From positions 1 to 64,000 of the forward strand of contig CAJSYJ010000001.1 in the NCBI GenBank assembly GCA_910574205.1: 64,000 nt of DNA. The letters run 5' to 3'. Each line of letters starts with the position of its first letter. Positions within the stretch are counted from its first letter, which is position 1. Made by a program: the position numbers and the translations under genes. The notes under the pieces were generated by a model. It was given only the letters and a program-made list of their open reading frames with translations, was not told where the DNA came from and did no database searches. Below are positions 27,379-38,142 of the stretch, one piece after another. The stretch comes from Bacteroidales bacterium. GTDB lineage: Bacteria > Bacteroidota > Bacteroidia > Bacteroidales > Rikenellaceae.

Positions 27379-28908
27379 TTAATGTTTGAAGTGTCTCACG
27401 CCCGTGACGAACATCGTCATGCCCAGCTCGTCGGCCTTTTTCAGCGAGTCCTCGTCGCGCACGCTGCCTCCGGGCTGCACGAGCGTCGTGACACCGTAGC
27501 GGCCTGCCAGCGTGACGGTATCGTCGAAAGGGAAGAATCCGTCGGAGGCGAGCACGAGACCCTCGCCGAAGCCTGCGGCGGCGGCCTGTTCGAGCGCTAT
27601 GCCGGCTGAGCCCACGCGGTTCATCTGTCCTGCACCGACGCCGACCGTATGTCCGTCCCTGACGACGACTATGGCGTTGGACTTGACATGTTTCACGATG
27701 CGCCAAGCGAAGTCGGCATCGGCCGTCTCGGCTGCCGTCGGGCGGCGGCGCGTAACGCACATCGTATCGTCGATACGCTCGGTGGTCGAGTCGGCATCCT
27801 GCACGAGCATGCCGCCGTTGACGCCGACATACTGTTTGCGCGACTTGCCGTCGCGGGTCATGTCGACCTCGATAAGACGCAGATTCTTCTTCGACGAGAG
27901 GATCTCCAACGCCTCGGGCGAGAACGACGGCGCCATGACTATTTCAAGAAAGACGGGCTTCATCGCCTCGGCCGTCTCGGCCGTTATCTCGCGATTGCAT
28001 GCGACGATGCCGCCGAAGATGCTTACCTTGTCGGCCTCGTATGCCTTGCGCCATGCCTCGGCTATATCGCGTCCTACGGCCGCGCCGCAGGGATTCATGT
28101 GTTTGAGTCCCACGCAGAACGGCTCGTCGAACTCGGCGACGATGTTGAGCGCGGCGTTGGCGTCCTGAATATTGTTGTACGACATCTCCTTGCCGTGGAG
28201 CTGGCGTGCCGTGGCCAGAGAGTACGGCGCATTATCGCCGCTCGCGAAGAACTTGGCGCTCTGGTGGGGATTCTCTCCGTAGCGCAACTCCTGCTTCAGA
28301 TCGAGATCCAAGAACAGCTTCTCGCTCAGACCGGCCTGCGAGCGCATATAGCCGGCGATGCACATGTCGTACTCGGCCGTATGGGTGTATGCCTTGGCCG
28401 AGAGCTGCATGCGGGTCTCGACGGCGGTATTGCCGCCTGCGCGTATCTCCTCCAACACGCGGCCGTAGTCCGACGGGTCGCAGACGACCGTCACGTCGCG
28501 GTAGTTCTTGGCGGCGCTGCGCAGCATCGACGGTCCGCCGATGTCGATATTTTCGATCGCCTCGTCGATCTCCACGCCCTCGCGCTCGATCGTGCGGCGG
28601 AAAGGATAGAGATTGACGCATACCAGATCGATATACTCTATGTCATTGTCCCGGAGAGCCTTGACATGGCTCTCATCGTCGCGGCGTGCCAGCAGTCCGC
28701 CGTGCACCTTGGGGTGCAGGGTCTTGACACGGCCGTCGCATATCTCGGGAAATCCCGTAACGTCGCTTATGTTGATCGTCTCGATGCCGCTGCGGCGCAG
28801 CATCTCCATCGTTCCGCCGGTGGCTATGATCTGCCAGCCGAGTCCGCTCAGCTCGCGGGCAAATTCGGCCACGCCGGTCTTGTCGCTGACACTTATAAGT
28901 GCTCTCAT
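27379..28908 (-). CDS. purH: bifunctional AICAR formyltransferase/IMP cyclohydrolase
   Basis: A 509-residue bifunctional enzyme for the last two steps of IMP synthesis. The N-terminal MGS-like cyclohydrolase domain (about 1-195) contains MRALISVSDKTGVAEFARE, ATGGT near 31 and HPKVHGGLLARRD near 64. The C-terminal AICAR transformylase domain has LRYGENPHQSA near 206, the active-site KHMNPCG near 257 and FFPFDDTV near 460. It needs 10-formyl-THF, provided by FolD from the same operon. It ends 13 bp before purD and starts one base from the end of purN. Confidence 0.96.
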   Translation of the reverse strand: MRALISVSDKTGVAEFARELSGLGWQIIATGGTMEMLRRSGIETINISDVTGFPEICDGRVKTLHPKVHGGLLARRDDESHVKALRDNDIEYIDLVCVNLYPFRRTIEREGVEIDEAIENIDIGGPSMLRSAAKNYRDVTVVCDPSDYGRVLEEIRAGGNTAVETRMQLSAKAYTHTAEYDMCIAGYMRSQAGLSEKLFLDLDLKQELRYGENPHQSAKFFASGDNAPYSLATARQLHGKEMSYNNIQDANAALNIVAEFDEPFCVGLKHMNPCGAAVGRDIAEAWRKAYEADKVSIFGGIVACNREITAETAEAMKPVFLEIVMAPSFSPEALEILSSKKNLRLIEVDMTRDGKSRKQYVGVNGGMLVQDADSTTERIDDTMCVTRRRPTAAETADADFAWRIVKHVKSNAIVVVRDGHTVGVGAGQMNRVGSAGIALEQAAAAGFGEGLVLASDGFFPFDDTVTLAGRYGVTTLVQPGGSVRDEDSLKKADELGMTMFVTGVRHFKH

Positions 28909-29472
28909 TTATTTGTCGATAAGTTTGTTGATGGTTTCTATATAAAGTTCGTGTTCGACCGCATGGATCATTTCGGTCAGATGATCCGCATCGTCGCCGT
29001 CGTAGTCTATGGCGCGCTGCGAGATGATGCGTCCTCCGTCGAGCGTCTCGTCGACGCGGTGGATCGTCACGCCGTACACCTTGACTCCGTATGCCATGGC
29101 ATCGGCTATGGCGTGCGCCCCCTTGAACGAGGGCAGCAGCGAGGGGTGTATGTTGATGATTCTGTCGCGGTAGCGTTCGAGCAGTACGCCGCCGACGATA
29201 CGCATGTAGCCGGCAAGGCATACCAGCTCCACCCCGTGGCTGTCGAGCAGATCGGCTATGAGGCTCTCCCACTGGTCTCGGGAGGCGTAGTCGCGCGGCG
29301 AAAAGACGAATGTCTCCACGCCGTAACGCTCGGCGCGCGCGATGACGCCGGCCGAGGGTTTGTCGCACACCATGAGTGCTACTTCGGCCTTTATGCGTCC
29401 GCTCCGGCACGCCTCGGCGATAGCCTCGAAATTGCTTCCGCTGCCGCTTGCAAATACCGCTAACTTAGTCAT
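28909..29472 (-). CDS. purN: phosphoribosylglycinamide formyltransferase
   Basis: A 187-residue folate-dependent GAR transformylase, third step of IMP synthesis. The phosphate-binding GSGSNFEAIAEA is at residues 10-21, and the catalytic region CLAGYMRIVGGVLL near 89 leads to the HPSLLPSFKGAHA signature near 114 with the active-site His; the Asp of VDETLDGGRIISQ is near 142. No purT (formate-dependent alternative) is seen, so this step depends on 10-formyl-THF. It abuts purH (stop at 28909, next ATG 28908) and follows purM by 4 bp. Confidence 0.95.
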   Translation of the reverse strand: MTKLAVFASGSGSNFEAIAEACRSGRIKAEVALMVCDKPSAGVIARAERYGVETFVFSPRDYASRDQWESLIADLLDSHGVELVCLAGYMRIVGGVLLERYRDRIINIHPSLLPSFKGAHAIADAMAYGVKVYGVTIHRVDETLDGGRIISQRAIDYDGDDADHLTEMIHAVEHELYIETINKLIDK

Positions 29473-29476
29473 GCCG

Positions 29477-30502
29477 TCAGATTATTTCGACACCCTCGCG
29501 GTCGGTTACACGTCCGATGATCTGTGCCCGCTCGCCGCACCGGCCGAGTACGGCCACTGCATGTTCGGCCTGGCTCGGATCGAGTGCCACGACCATGCCG
29601 ATACCCATGTTGAAGATGTTGAACATCTCGCGGTGCGCTATGCTGCCGCGATGTTCGAGCATGCGGAATACGGGCAGTATCTCCCACGAACCCTCGCGTA
29701 TCTCGATACCCTGTCCCGGGCGCAGTATGCGCGGTATGTTCTCGTCGAAGCCGCCGCCAGTAATATGGCTTATGCCGTGCACGTCGCACTCGGCCAAAAG
29801 CTGCAACACCGATTTGACATATATTCTGGTCGGCGTGAGCAGCACCTCGCCCAGCGGTCTGTCGCCCAGACCCTCGCACGGCGAGTGCAGGTCGAGCCCG
29901 CTGTCGGCGACGATCTTGCGCACGAGGCTGAATCCGTTGGAATGTACGCCGCTCGACGATATGCCGACCAGAGCATCGCCCACGGCCACCTTCGAGGCGT
30001 CGATGAGCTTCGCGCGCTCTACAACGCCGCACGTGAAGCCCGCGATGTCGTACTCTCCGCCGCCGTACATGCCCGGCATCTCGGCAGTCTCGCCGCCGAT
30101 AAGCGCGCAGCCCGCCTGCCGGCAGCCCTCCGCCACGCCGGCGACGATAGCTTCGATCTTGGCCGGATCGTTATGGCCGACGGCCACGTAGTCGAGGAAG
30201 AACAGCGGCTCGGCGCCCTGCGCCAGCACGTCGTTGACGCACATGGCCACGGCATCGATGCCGATCGTGTCGTGCTTGTCCATCTCGAAGGCGAGTTTGA
30301 GTTTGGTGCCCACGCCGTCGGTGCCGCTTACCAGAACAGGCTCCTTAACGGCGAGTTTCGACAGGTCGAACATGCCTCCGAAAGCGCCTATGTTGCCCAT
30401 AGTGCCGAGGCGTGCGGTCGATGCCACATGCGACTTGATGCGTCGGACGACCTCGTATCCGGCTTCGAGATTGACACCGGCTTCTTCGTAACTTTTTGCC
30501 AT
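29477..30502 (-). CDS. purM: phosphoribosylformylglycinamidine cyclo-ligase (AIR synthetase)
   Basis: A 341-residue PurM-family enzyme that closes the imidazole ring: FGAM + ATP to AIR. The motif [20 protein letters not shown] near residue 57 is the family's nucleotide-binding signature, and the middle has [13 protein letters not shown] near 137 and [14 protein letters not shown] near 179. The frame is open 16 codons upstream (to 30550), but that would overlap purF. ATG 30502, preceded by a purine-rich GAAGAAAAC, gives the normal start [17 protein letters not shown]. The fold is shared with PurL, whose product it uses. Confidence 0.95.
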   Translation of the reverse strand: MAKSYEEAGVNLEAGYEVVRRIKSHVASTARLGTMGNIGAFGGMFDLSKLAVKEPVLVSGTDGVGTKLKLAFEMDKHDTIGIDAVAMCVNDVLAQGAEPLFFLDYVAVGHNDPAKIEAIVAGVAEGCRQAGCALIGGETAEMPGMYGGGEYDIAGFTCGVVERAKLIDASKVAVGDALVGISSSGVHSNGFSLVRKIVADSGLDLHSPCEGLGDRPLGEVLLTPTRIYVKSVLQLLAECDVHGISHITGGGFDENIPRILRPGQGIEIREGSWEILPVFRMLEHRGSIAHREMFNIFNMGIGMVVALDPSQAEHAVAVLGRCGERAQIIGRVTDREGVEII

Positions 30503-30515
30503 ATTGTTTTCTTCG

Positions 30516-31937
30516 TTAACAGTTATCATTGTTCTTGCTCCGATCGGCACTGTGGTACAGATCGGTTACGTAGTGGCCGTCGAAGCAGGCCATGCAGAGC
30601 TCGTTGCGGCGTGAGGCCGCGAGCAGAGCCTCCTGCGAGAGGAACTCCAACGAATCGGCCTCGATAGCCAGTCGCGCCTCCTCTTTGGTGCGGTTCGCGC
30701 ATAGCAGCTCATCGTAGGTAGACATATCGACACCGTAGAAGCACGGGTGCTTGATCTGCGGCGATGCTATGCGGACATGCACCTCGCGTGCGCCGGCCTC
30801 TTTAAGCAGTCTGACGATGCGCAGCGACGTGGTGCCGCGCACGATCGAGTCGTCGATCAGAACCACGCTCTTGTCCTTGACCAGCGAGCGGACGGCCGAC
30901 AGCTTCATCCTGACGCCCTTTTCGCGCATGGCCTGAGAGGGCTGGATGAAGGTGCGTCCGATGTACTTGTTCTTGATGAGTCCCATTTCGTAAGGTATGC
31001 CGCTGGCCTCGGAGAAGCCTATCGCGGCACTGAGGCTCGAATCGGGAACGCCGATCACGACGTCGGCCTCGACCGGGTGCTCCTCGTAGAGCAGACGACC
31101 GCTCTGCTTGCGGAATGCGTGGACGTTGCACCCCTCGATGTCGCTGTCGGGGCGCGAGAAGTATATATACTCCATGGCGCACATGCAGCGGCGCTTGTAC
31201 ATCGAGTAGTCGCGGCTGCGTATGCCGTGGTCGTCGATGGTAACGATTTCGCCAGGCTCGATGTCGCGCACGAACTCCGCGCCTACGATATCAAGAGCGC
31301 AGGTCTCGCTGCTGACGACATATCCGCCGTTGAGACGGCCGATCGAGAGCGGCCGCAGACCGTATTTGTCGCGGCAGGCATAGATGCGGTTCTTGGTCAT
31401 GATAAGGAACGCGAAGGCGCCTTCGAGCATGTTCAGTGCATCTATGATAGCGAATATGCGGGCGGTGTCGTTGCTCTCCTTCTTTATCAGATGAGCCAGA
31501 ATCTCGCTGTCCGACGACGAGTGGAACAGGCTGCCGCGCGCTTCGAGGTAGTGTGTGAGCTCGCGCGAGTTGACCAGATTGCCGTTGTGCGCGAGGGCGA
31601 AGTCGCCGGTAAAGTGGCGGAACATGAATGGCTGGACGTTCATCATTCCGCCGCCGCCGGTGGTCGAGTAACGGACGTGACCGATAGCCGTTCTGCCCGT
31701 GAGCGAGGCCAGATTGGAGTGGTTGAACACCTCCGTAACCAACCCTTCGCCCTTGACTACGTCGAGCCGTCCGCTGTCGCCTACCGAGACGATGCCGCAT
31801 GCCTCCTGCCCGCGGTGCTGCAAGGCGTGCAGACCGTAGTATACGATGCCGGCGGCATCCTCGACGCCGTAGACGCCGAAGACACCGCACTCCTCGTGCA
31901 GCTGGTCGCCGAATATCTTATCCGAATCTTTGAGCAT
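30516..31937 (-). CDS. purF: amidophosphoribosyltransferase
   Basis: A 473-residue enzyme for the first committed step: PRPP + glutamine to phosphoribosylamine. The N-terminal Ntn glutaminase nucleophile is the Cys of [10 protein letters not shown] (residue 17), so a 16-residue propeptide must be removed. Conserved Cys residues in [15 protein letters not shown] and [10 protein letters not shown] fit the 4Fe-4S cluster of the Bacillus-type enzyme. The PRPP loop is [14 protein letters not shown] near 360. It is normally feedback-inhibited by AMP/GMP. It lies between purC and purM. The maturation requirement for oxygen-labile iron-sulfur fits an anaerobe. Confidence 0.96.
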   Translation of the reverse strand: MLKDSDKIFGDQLHEECGVFGVYGVEDAAGIVYYGLHALQHRGQEACGIVSVGDSGRLDVVKGEGLVTEVFNHSNLASLTGRTAIGHVRYSTTGGGGMMNVQPFMFRHFTGDFALAHNGNLVNSRELTHYLEARGSLFHSSSDSEILAHLIKKESNDTARIFAIIDALNMLEGAFAFLIMTKNRIYACRDKYGLRPLSIGRLNGGYVVSSETCALDIVGAEFVRDIEPGEIVTIDDHGIRSRDYSMYKRRCMCAMEYIYFSRPDSDIEGCNVHAFRKQSGRLLYEEHPVEADVVIGVPDSSLSAAIGFSEASGIPYEMGLIKNKYIGRTFIQPSQAMREKGVRMKLSAVRSLVKDKSVVLIDDSIVRGTTSLRIVRLLKEAGAREVHVRIASPQIKHPCFYGVDMSTYDELLCANRTKEEARLAIEADSLEFLSQEALLAASRRNELCMACFDGHYVTDLYHSADRSKNNDNC

Positions 31938-31949
31938 TACCGGCGCGGA

Positions 31950-32669
31950 CTACTTCGACAAACGCTTGGTAAGACGGTCGAGGATCTCCTCGTAGGCCTC
32001 TCTGACGCGACCCAGATCGCGGCGGAAACGGTCCTTGTCGAGTTTCTCGTTGGTGCGGCTGTCCCACAGACGGCATGTGTCGGGGCTTACCTCGTCGGCC
32101 AGAATGATCTTGCCGTCCGAGGTGCGGCCGAACTCGATCTTGAAGTCGACCAGCGTGATGCCCATCTCCGAGAACAGCTCCTGCAACGCCTTGTTGATGC
32201 GTCCGGTCATGTCGTATATGTGTGCCAGCTCGTCGTATGTCACGATGCCCATTGCCACGGCGTGGTGGTCGTTGATCAGAGGATCGCCCAACTCGTCTTT
32301 CTTGTAGCAGATGTCGTAAATGACGTTCGACGGCTTGGTACCCTCCTCGATGCCCAGACGCTTGGCCATCGATCCGGCTATGATGTTTCTCACGATGACC
32401 TCCAACGGCACGATCGATACCTTGCGGCAAACCTGATCGCGGTCGTTGATCGTCTCGACATAGTGGGTCTCGATGCCCTTGTCGCGCAGATACTCGAAAA
32501 TGAGTGTCGAGATGCGGTTGTTCAGCACGCCTTTGTTCTCGATACGGGCTTTCTTGATATTGTTGAAAGCCGTCGCATCGTCCTTGTAGTGGATGACGAT
32601 CATCTCGGGATCGTCAGTGAGGAATACCTGTTTTGCCTTGCCTTCGTAAAGCATTTCGAGTTGTTTCAT
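31950..32669 (-). CDS. purC: SAICAR synthetase
   Basis: A 239-residue phosphoribosylaminoimidazole-succinocarboxamide synthase: CAIR + aspartate + ATP to SAICAR. The start [16 protein letters not shown] is the typical N-terminus with the ATP loop. [20 protein letters not shown] near 90 and the signature [31 protein letters not shown] (seen in parts: [11 protein letters not shown] and [14 protein letters not shown]) near 170 are present. It stands 104 bp after purL and 12 bp before purF. Its product is the substrate of PurB at the operon end. Confidence 0.96.
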   Translation of the reverse strand: MKQLEMLYEGKAKQVFLTDDPEMIVIHYKDDATAFNNIKKARIENKGVLNNRISTLIFEYLRDKGIETHYVETINDRDQVCRKVSIVPLEVIVRNIIAGSMAKRLGIEEGTKPSNVIYDICYKKDELGDPLINDHHAVAMGIVTYDELAHIYDMTGRINKALQELFSEMGITLVDFKIEFGRTSDGKIILADEVSPDTCRLWDSRTNEKLDKDRFRRDLGRVREAYEEILDRLTKRLSK

Positions 32670-32773
32670 AGTCGTCTGAATTTATTTGATCTTTGAATTT
32701 GCTTTCTGGATTTTCCCTGCTCCCGGCAGAGCCGACGCGTCGAGCTCTGCCGGGGCTTGAAGAAAACCGTTAT

Positions 32774-35700
32774 TTATCGTTTTGTAAAATATCTTACCGC
32801 ATTGGAGAATATGTCCTGTATCTTCTCTCCTGCGATATTCTTCATAAGGTTGCGCTCGTAGCGCTCGGTGTGTCCCATTTTGCCGAGGATGCGGCCGTCG
32901 GGCGAGACGATACCCTCTATGCCCAGCGTCGAACCGTTGGGGTTGTAGGGTGCGTCGGTCGTCGCCTCGCCACTCGGGTCGACGTACTGGAAAGCCACCT
33001 GACCGTTGGCCAGCAGCTCTTCGGCCATCAGGTCGCTTACCACGAACTTACCCTCGCCGTGGCTGACGGCGATCGAGTGTATGTCGCCCACCTCGAACGA
33101 CGAGAGCCACGGCGAAGCCGTCGTGCCCACGCGCGTCGAGACGATCTGCGATATGTGGCGGTTGATGTCGTTGCGGAAAAGTGTCGGCGACTGCGGCGTT
33201 ACGCAGCCCAGACGGCCGTATGGCAGCAGTCCCGACTTGACCAGCGCCTGAAATCCGTTGCATATGCCGAGGATCAGACCGCCGCGGTCGAGAAGCGCAT
33301 GCGCCGATGCTGCTATATCGCGGTTGTTGAGAACGTTGGCTATGAACTTGCCGCTGCCGTCGGGCTCGTCGCCGGCCGAGAAGCCGCCGCTCAGAACGAG
33401 TATGTGGCACTCGTCGATGCGTCGTTGCATCTCGTCGATCGACGAGAATATGTCGTCCGAAGTAAGGTTGCGGAATACCGCCTCGCCTACCTCGGCGCCT
33501 GCGCGGCGGAATGCGCGCGCCGTGTCGTAGTCGCAGTTGGTGCCGGGGAATACCGGAATGAATACCTTTACCTTGTCTACCGGCTCGCCGGGATATTCGA
33601 CGGCCTTGCGACGGCAGTCGGCCGGCCGGGTAGCTTCGCCGCGGCGTCCGCGGTCGGGATATACGGTGTTGAACCGCTCGGTGTTGGCCGCCAGCAGAGA
33701 GTCTATCGACATGCGCTCGCCGTTGATCGTAAGCGCTTGGTCGGCTACCGTCGTACCGAGCAGCTCGGCCGACTCGAAGTTGAGCGTGCGGTTGCTCTCG
33801 ACCAGAATCGAGCCGTAAGAGAGGTCGAACAGAGTACGTTCGTCGCATACGACTTCGGCTCCGATGCGGTTGCCGAACGACATCTTGGCCAGCGCTTCGG
33901 CTACGCCGCCGAAGCCGATAGCCCATGCCGCCGTGATCGTACCCTGTGCGATCTTGTCCGAGACGAACGTAAAGTTGCGGCTCAGGGCGTCGGTGTCGGG
34001 CATGCGGTCGGCGAGCGGACGGTGGCGTATAAGGTAGAGTTTGTCGCCCGCGCGCTTGAACTCGGGGCTTATGACCGTGCGTGCGTCGACGGTCGTGATG
34101 CCGAACGCCACGAGCGTCGGCGGTACGTTTATGTCGCGGAAAGTGCCGCTCATCGAGTCCTTGCCGCCGATAGAGGGCAGACCCAGCGCCACCTGCATCT
34201 TCAATGTACCCAGCAACGCCGCCATAGGCTTGCCCCACGAAGCGGGCGAGGACATGCGCTCGAAATACTCCTGATACGAGAAGCGCATGCGGTCGTAACG
34301 CGCACCGGCAGCGACGACCTTGGCGCATGCCTCGACGACGGAGTATGCCGCGCCGTGGTACGGGCTCCACGACATCAGATCGGGGTTATAGCCGAATGCC
34401 ATGATGCTGGCCGTATCGGTATAGGCGTCGCCGACGGGGAGTTTCTGCACCGACACCTGAGTCTCGGTGGTCTGCGTGCGGCCGCCGTAAGGCATCAGCA
34501 CGGTCGAGGCTCCGATCGTGGAGTCGAACATCTCGATCAATCCCTTCTGCGAAAGCACGTTGTCCGACGAGAGGTCGGCCTCGACGCGCTCGGCGAGGCT
34601 ATCGCCGGCGATATCGCGGCGGAACGGGTCGCGGTCCTCGACTGCTGCGATCTCGATCTCGGTATAGTGTTTGGCACCTGCGCTGTCGATGAACTCGCGT
34701 GCCAGATCGACTATCATCTCACTGCCGCTGAACATGCGCATGCGTCCCGTAGCCGTGACGTCGGCCACGTGTGTCGACTCGACATTCTCCTCGCGGCACA
34801 GCTCCATGAAGCGCTCCATATCCTTGCGCTCGACGACGACGGCCATGCGCTCCTGCGACTCGCTTATGGCGAGCTCGGTAGAGTTAAGACCGCTGTACTT
34901 GACCGGTACGCGGTCGAGATATATGTCCAGACCGTCGGCCAGCTCGCCTATGGCGACGCTGACGCCGCCGGCGCCGAAGTCGTTTGATTTCTTTATAAGG
35001 CGCGTGACGTCGCGGCGGCGGAACAGCCGTGCGAGCTTGCGCTCCTCGGGGGCGTTGCCCTTCTGCACCTCCGAGCCGCACTCTTCGAGCGAGTTTTCGT
35101 TATGCTCTTTCGACGAGCCGGTAGCACCGCCTATGCCGTCACGGCCGGTGCGGCCGCCCAGCAGCAGGATTACATCGCCCGCGGCAGGGGCTTCGCGACG
35201 CACGTCGTCGGCCCTGACGGCACCGACGACGGCACCTATTTCCAGACGCTTGGCCACATAGTCGGGGTGGTATATCTCGCGTACATGGGTCGTGGCAAGA
35301 CCTATCTGGTTGCCGTAGCTCGAATATCCGGCTGCGGCCTTGTGCGAGATGATACGCTGCGGCAGTTTGCCTTCGAGCGTCTGCTCCACACCTGCGTATA
35401 TGTCGCCGGCGCCAGTCACGCGCATGGCCTGATAGACGTAGCTGCGTCCCGACAGCGGGTCGCGGATAGCGCCGCCCAGACAAGTCGAGGCGCCGCCGAA
35501 AGGCTCTATCTCGGTGGGATGATTGTGGGTTTCGTTCTTGAACTGCAACAGCCAGCGCTGCATTTGTCCGTCGACATCGACATCGACGAAGATGCTGCAT
35601 GCGTTGTTCTCGTCGCTGCGTTCCAGATCGTCGAGTTTGCCGCAGTGGCTAAGGTAGCGCGCACCGACGGTCGCCAGCTCCATAAGACACAGGCTCTTCT

Positions 35701-36481
35701 GCTCGCGGCCCAGCTCGCGGCGTATGTCGGCCAAAAGATCGAGCGATGCGCCGATCTCGTCGCTGATGAACGACTCGTCGACGGTAATATGCGTGATCTC
35801 GGTGGTAAATGTCGTGTGGCGGCAGTGGTCGCTCCAATATGTGTCGAGGATTCGCAGCTCGGTCTGCGACGGGTCGCGTCCCTCGCGGCGGAAGTAGCCG
35901 ACCACCTCGCGAAGATCGTCGGCGTTCATCGCCAGCGAGTATTCGCGGCAGAATGCCGGCAGCTGCTCGTCGGTCATATTCGTGAAGCCTTCGATCGTCG
36001 GCACGGGCTTGACGTCGGCATGCTCCGAGTCGGAGAGGATGTCGAGGCGTTTGCGCCGCGACTCGACGGCATTGATGCAATAGCGCTCGATGCGCGCCAT
36101 ATCCTCGTCGCTTACCGTATGGTCGAATATCATAAGGCGCGAGCTGCGTATGCGCACATCGGCCGTGGGGTCGAGCAGCCGCACGCAGTCGACGGCCGAA
36201 GCGGCGCGCTGGTCGAACTGTCCCGGCAGGTACTCGACGGCAAGATAGCGTTTGCCCGTAAGGTCGAGCCTGTCGCTGACCAGATCGGTTACACGCTCGC
36301 CGAAGACGGTGTAACGGCTCTTTTCGAGCAGCTCTTCGGAGAAGCCGAACAGGTCGTATACGTTTATCAGACGGAGCTCGCCGATCGACAGCGACAGGTT
36401 GCCGTTGAGCTCCTCGCGAAGCGTTTCGGCCTCGATGCCGAAGCGCGGATGTTTTTCTACATAGATGCGATAATCTGCCAT
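32774..36481 (-). CDS. purL: formylglycinamidine ribonucleotide synthase, large single-chain type
   Basis: A 1235-residue single-polypeptide FGAM synthase: FGAR + glutamine + ATP to FGAM. The N-terminal PurS-like region is followed by two PurM-like halves (KNETHNHPTEIEPFGGAST near 305, and GGKDSMSGTF in the second half near 775) and a C-terminal class I glutaminase domain with FPGTNCDYDTARAF near 980, the nucleophile Cys in LGICNGFQAL near 1090 and the catalytic His in AVSHGEGKF near 1140. This architecture matches the proteobacterial/eukaryotic large form, not the separate PurS/PurL/PurQ type. No purS or purQ is nearby. It follows purK by 12 bp. Confidence 0.96.
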   Translation of the reverse strand: MADYRIYVEKHPRFGIEAETLREELNGNLSLSIGELRLINVYDLFGFSEELLEKSRYTVFGERVTDLVSDRLDLTGKRYLAVEYLPGQFDQRAASAVDCVRLLDPTADVRIRSSRLMIFDHTVSDEDMARIERYCINAVESRRKRLDILSDSEHADVKPVPTIEGFTNMTDEQLPAFCREYSLAMNADDLREVVGYFRREGRDPSQTELRILDTYWSDHCRHTTFTTEITHITVDESFISDEIGASLDLLADIRRELGREQKSLCLMELATVGARYLSHCGKLDDLERSDENNACSIFVDVDVDGQMQRWLLQFKNETHNHPTEIEPFGGASTCLGGAIRDPLSGRSYVYQAMRVTGAGDIYAGVEQTLEGKLPQRIISHKAAAGYSSYGNQIGLATTHVREIYHPDYVAKRLEIGAVVGAVRADDVRREAPAAGDVILLLGGRTGRDGIGGATGSSKEHNENSLEECGSEVQKGNAPEERKLARLFRRRDVTRLIKKSNDFGAGGVSVAIGELADGLDIYLDRVPVKYSGLNSTELAISESQERMAVVVERKDMERFMELCREENVESTHVADVTATGRMRMFSGSEMIVDLAREFIDSAGAKHYTEIEIAAVEDRDPFRRDIAGDSLAERVEADLSSDNVLSQKGLIEMFDSTIGASTVLMPYGGRTQTTETQVSVQKLPVGDAYTDTASIMAFGYNPDLMSWSPYHGAAYSVVEACAKVVAAGARYDRMRFSYQEYFERMSSPASWGKPMAALLGTLKMQVALGLPSIGGKDSMSGTFRDINVPPTLVAFGITTVDARTVISPEFKRAGDKLYLIRHRPLADRMPDTDALSRNFTFVSDKIAQGTITAAWAIGFGGVAEALAKMSFGNRIGAEVVCDERTLFDLSYGSILVESNRTLNFESAELLGTTVADQALTINGERMSIDSLLAANTERFNTVYPDRGRRGEATRPADCRRKAVEYPGEPVDKVKVFIPVFPGTNCDYDTARAFRRAGAEVGEAVFRNLTSDDIFSSIDEMQRRIDECHILVLSGGFSAGDEPDGSGKFIANVLNNRDIAASAHALLDRGGLILGICNGFQALVKSGLLPYGRLGCVTPQSPTLFRNDINRHISQIVSTRVGTTASPWLSSFEVGDIHSIAVSHGEGKFVVSDLMAEELLANGQVAFQYVDPSGEATTDAPYNPNGSTLGIEGIVSPDGRILGKMGHTERYERNLMKNIAGEKIQDIFSNAVRYFTKR

Positions 36482-36493
36482 ATTGGGTGTATG

Positions 36494-37597
36494 TTACTGT
36501 TTTACGAATTTGTCCCGCCACTGCGCGTCGTATCGTTCGATGTCGCAGTCGACGAATGTAATGTGTCCCATTTTGCGCTTGGGACGCGACTCGCTCTTGC
36601 CGTATAGGTGCACGAACGTGTCGGGATGCCGCTCGGCGGCGATGCCGACGGCCGAGTCGAGGTCTTGCCCGAGGATGTTTTTCATTACCGCAGGCGCTTT
36701 CAGCTGCGGCTCTTCGAGCGGCAGGCCGAGCAGATAGCGGCACAGCTCGCGATACTGGCTCGTCGAGCAGCCCTCGATCGTGTAGTGGCCGCTGTTGTGG
36801 GGGCGCGGTGCCATTTCGTTGAACAGGAACCGCCCGCCGCAGACGAAGTATTCGATAGCCATTATGCCGCGGTAGCCGTTGTGGCGCATGAAAGCCTCGC
36901 TGCCCTCGGCAAGGCGGCGGCGCATATCGTCGTCCATGCCGGGTGCGGGCACGACGCTCAGATCGAGTATGCCGCCGGTGTGGATGTTGCGGCCAATGGG
37001 GAAATGTATGTATCCGCACTGCTGGTCGCCCACCATAATCACGCTCGTCTCGTAGTCGTAGCGGACGAACTCTTCGAGGATGCACGGCACCGAGAGCATG
37101 GCGGCGGCATCGGCTATGTCGTCGCGGCTGCGGATGACCTTCTGGCCGTGGCCGTCGTAGCCCAGACGCCGCGTCTTCAATACGCACGGATAGCCGAACG
37201 CTTCGGCATTGAGGCGCAGAGAGTCGATGTCGGTTATGTCGGCGAATCGGGGGCATTCGAGTCCGCTCTCGACGGCGCGCGTCTTTTCGCGCAGACGGTC
37301 CTGAGAGTCGCACAGCGGCGCTATGCCCTGCTTGATATGATATTTATCGTCCAGCGTGCGCAGTATCTCGGCCGGCACGTTCTCAAATTCGTATGTTACG
37401 ACATCGCTCGCGCGGCACAGCTCGTCGAGAGCGGCCATATCGTCGAATGCCGCGACTATATGGCGCTTGCATACCGAGGCCGCGGGGGCATCCTCGGAGG
37501 GGTCGAGACAGATGCAGCCGACGCCCATTTGCGCTGCCGCCTGGGCTATCATCATGCCCAGCTGTCCGCCGCCGATTATACCGATAGTCTTTGTCAT
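36494..37597 (-). CDS. purK: N5-carboxyaminoimidazole ribonucleotide synthase
   Basis: A 367-residue ATP-grasp enzyme: AIR + bicarbonate + ATP to N5-CAIR. It opens with a phosphate-binding IGIIGGGQLGMMIAQAAAQMG in parts (GGGQLGMM near 9). The ATP-grasp segment is CVLKTRRLGYDGHGQKVI near 140, and MAPRPHNSGHYTIEG near 265 binds substrate. PurK works with the class I PurE encoded immediately upstream (2-bp gap), so the operon uses the two-step bacterial route to CAIR. Cytoplasmic homodimer. Confidence 0.95.
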   Translation of the reverse strand: MTKTIGIIGGGQLGMMIAQAAAQMGVGCICLDPSEDAPAASVCKRHIVAAFDDMAALDELCRASDVVTYEFENVPAEILRTLDDKYHIKQGIAPLCDSQDRLREKTRAVESGLECPRFADITDIDSLRLNAEAFGYPCVLKTRRLGYDGHGQKVIRSRDDIADAAAMLSVPCILEEFVRYDYETSVIMVGDQQCGYIHFPIGRNIHTGGILDLSVVPAPGMDDDMRRRLAEGSEAFMRHNGYRGIMAIEYFVCGGRFLFNEMAPRPHNSGHYTIEGCSTSQYRELCRYLLGLPLEEPQLKAPAVMKNILGQDLDSAVGIAAERHPDTFVHLYGKSESRPKRKMGHITFVDCDIERYDAQWRDKFVKQ

Positions 37598-37599
37598 GG

Positions 37600-38070
37600 C
37601 TACTGCAATCGGGCTTCGAGTACGTCGGCTGTCTGCTTGCGGCGGAAGGCGTCGAGACGCTCTGAGAGCGCCTTGTCCTGCAACGAGAGGATCGAGGCGG
37701 CGATAAGGGCAGCGTTCTTGGCACCGTTGATCGCCACCGTCGCCACCGGCACGCCCGCGGGCATCTGTACGATCGACAGAAGCGAGTCCAGTCCGTTGAG
37801 CGCACGCGACTTTACCGGTACGCCTATGACCGGCAGCGAGGTCATGGCGGCGACCATGCCCGGCAGATGCGCCGCACCGCCCGCTCCGGCGATGATGACA
37901 TCTATGCCGCGCTCACGCGCCGTGGCCGCATACTCGTACATAAGCTGCGGTGTGCGGTGTGCGCTCACTACGCGTTTCTCGTAAGGGATGTCGAGCGCCG
38001 CAAGCATGTCGACGGCCGCCGCCATGACCTCCCAGTCGCTCGTAGAGCCCATTATCACTCCAACTTTCAT
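37600..38070 (-). CDS. purE: N5-carboxyaminoimidazole ribonucleotide mutase
   Basis: A 156-residue class I PurE that rearranges N5-CAIR to CAIR. The N-terminal [16 protein letters not shown] holds the phosphate-binding site, SAHRTP near 42 the catalytic His, and [13 protein letters not shown] near 72 the signature. ATG 38070 is preferred because the protein normally begins MKVGVIMGS; the extra 13 codons upstream would read through the attenuator region. It is the first structural gene of the eleven-gene purine operon, preceded by a leader of about 275 nt that has an intrinsic terminator 33-68 nt before the start codon. Confidence 0.95.
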   Translation of the reverse strand: MKVGVIMGSTSDWEVMAAAVDMLAALDIPYEKRVVSAHRTPQLMYEYAATARERGIDVIIAGAGGAAHLPGMVAAMTSLPVIGVPVKSRALNGLDSLLSIVQMPAGVPVATVAINGAKNAALIAASILSLQDKALSERLDAFRRKQTADVLEARLQ

Positions 38071-38102
38071 AGTTCGGTAAGTTATCGTTTTACAAAATTC
38101 CG

Positions 38103-38138
38103 AAAACAAAACGGCCGCTATCTGTTCGTAGCGGTCGT
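38103..38138 (-). terminator. attenuator-type terminator in the purE leader
   Basis: On the minus strand ACGACCGCTA (38138-38129) pairs with TAGCGGCCGT (38120-38111), with one A-C mismatch and an 8-nt loop, followed by TTTGTTTT. It lies between the predicted operon promoter (38358-38351) and purE (38070), so it would end transcription unless relieved. Confidence 0.75.
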
Positions 38139-38142
38139 TATA

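Noticed and set aside
32693..34987. Long open frame (764 codons) antisense to purL
   Set aside because: It shadows a clearly conserved gene, has low-complexity composition and no recognisable start context.
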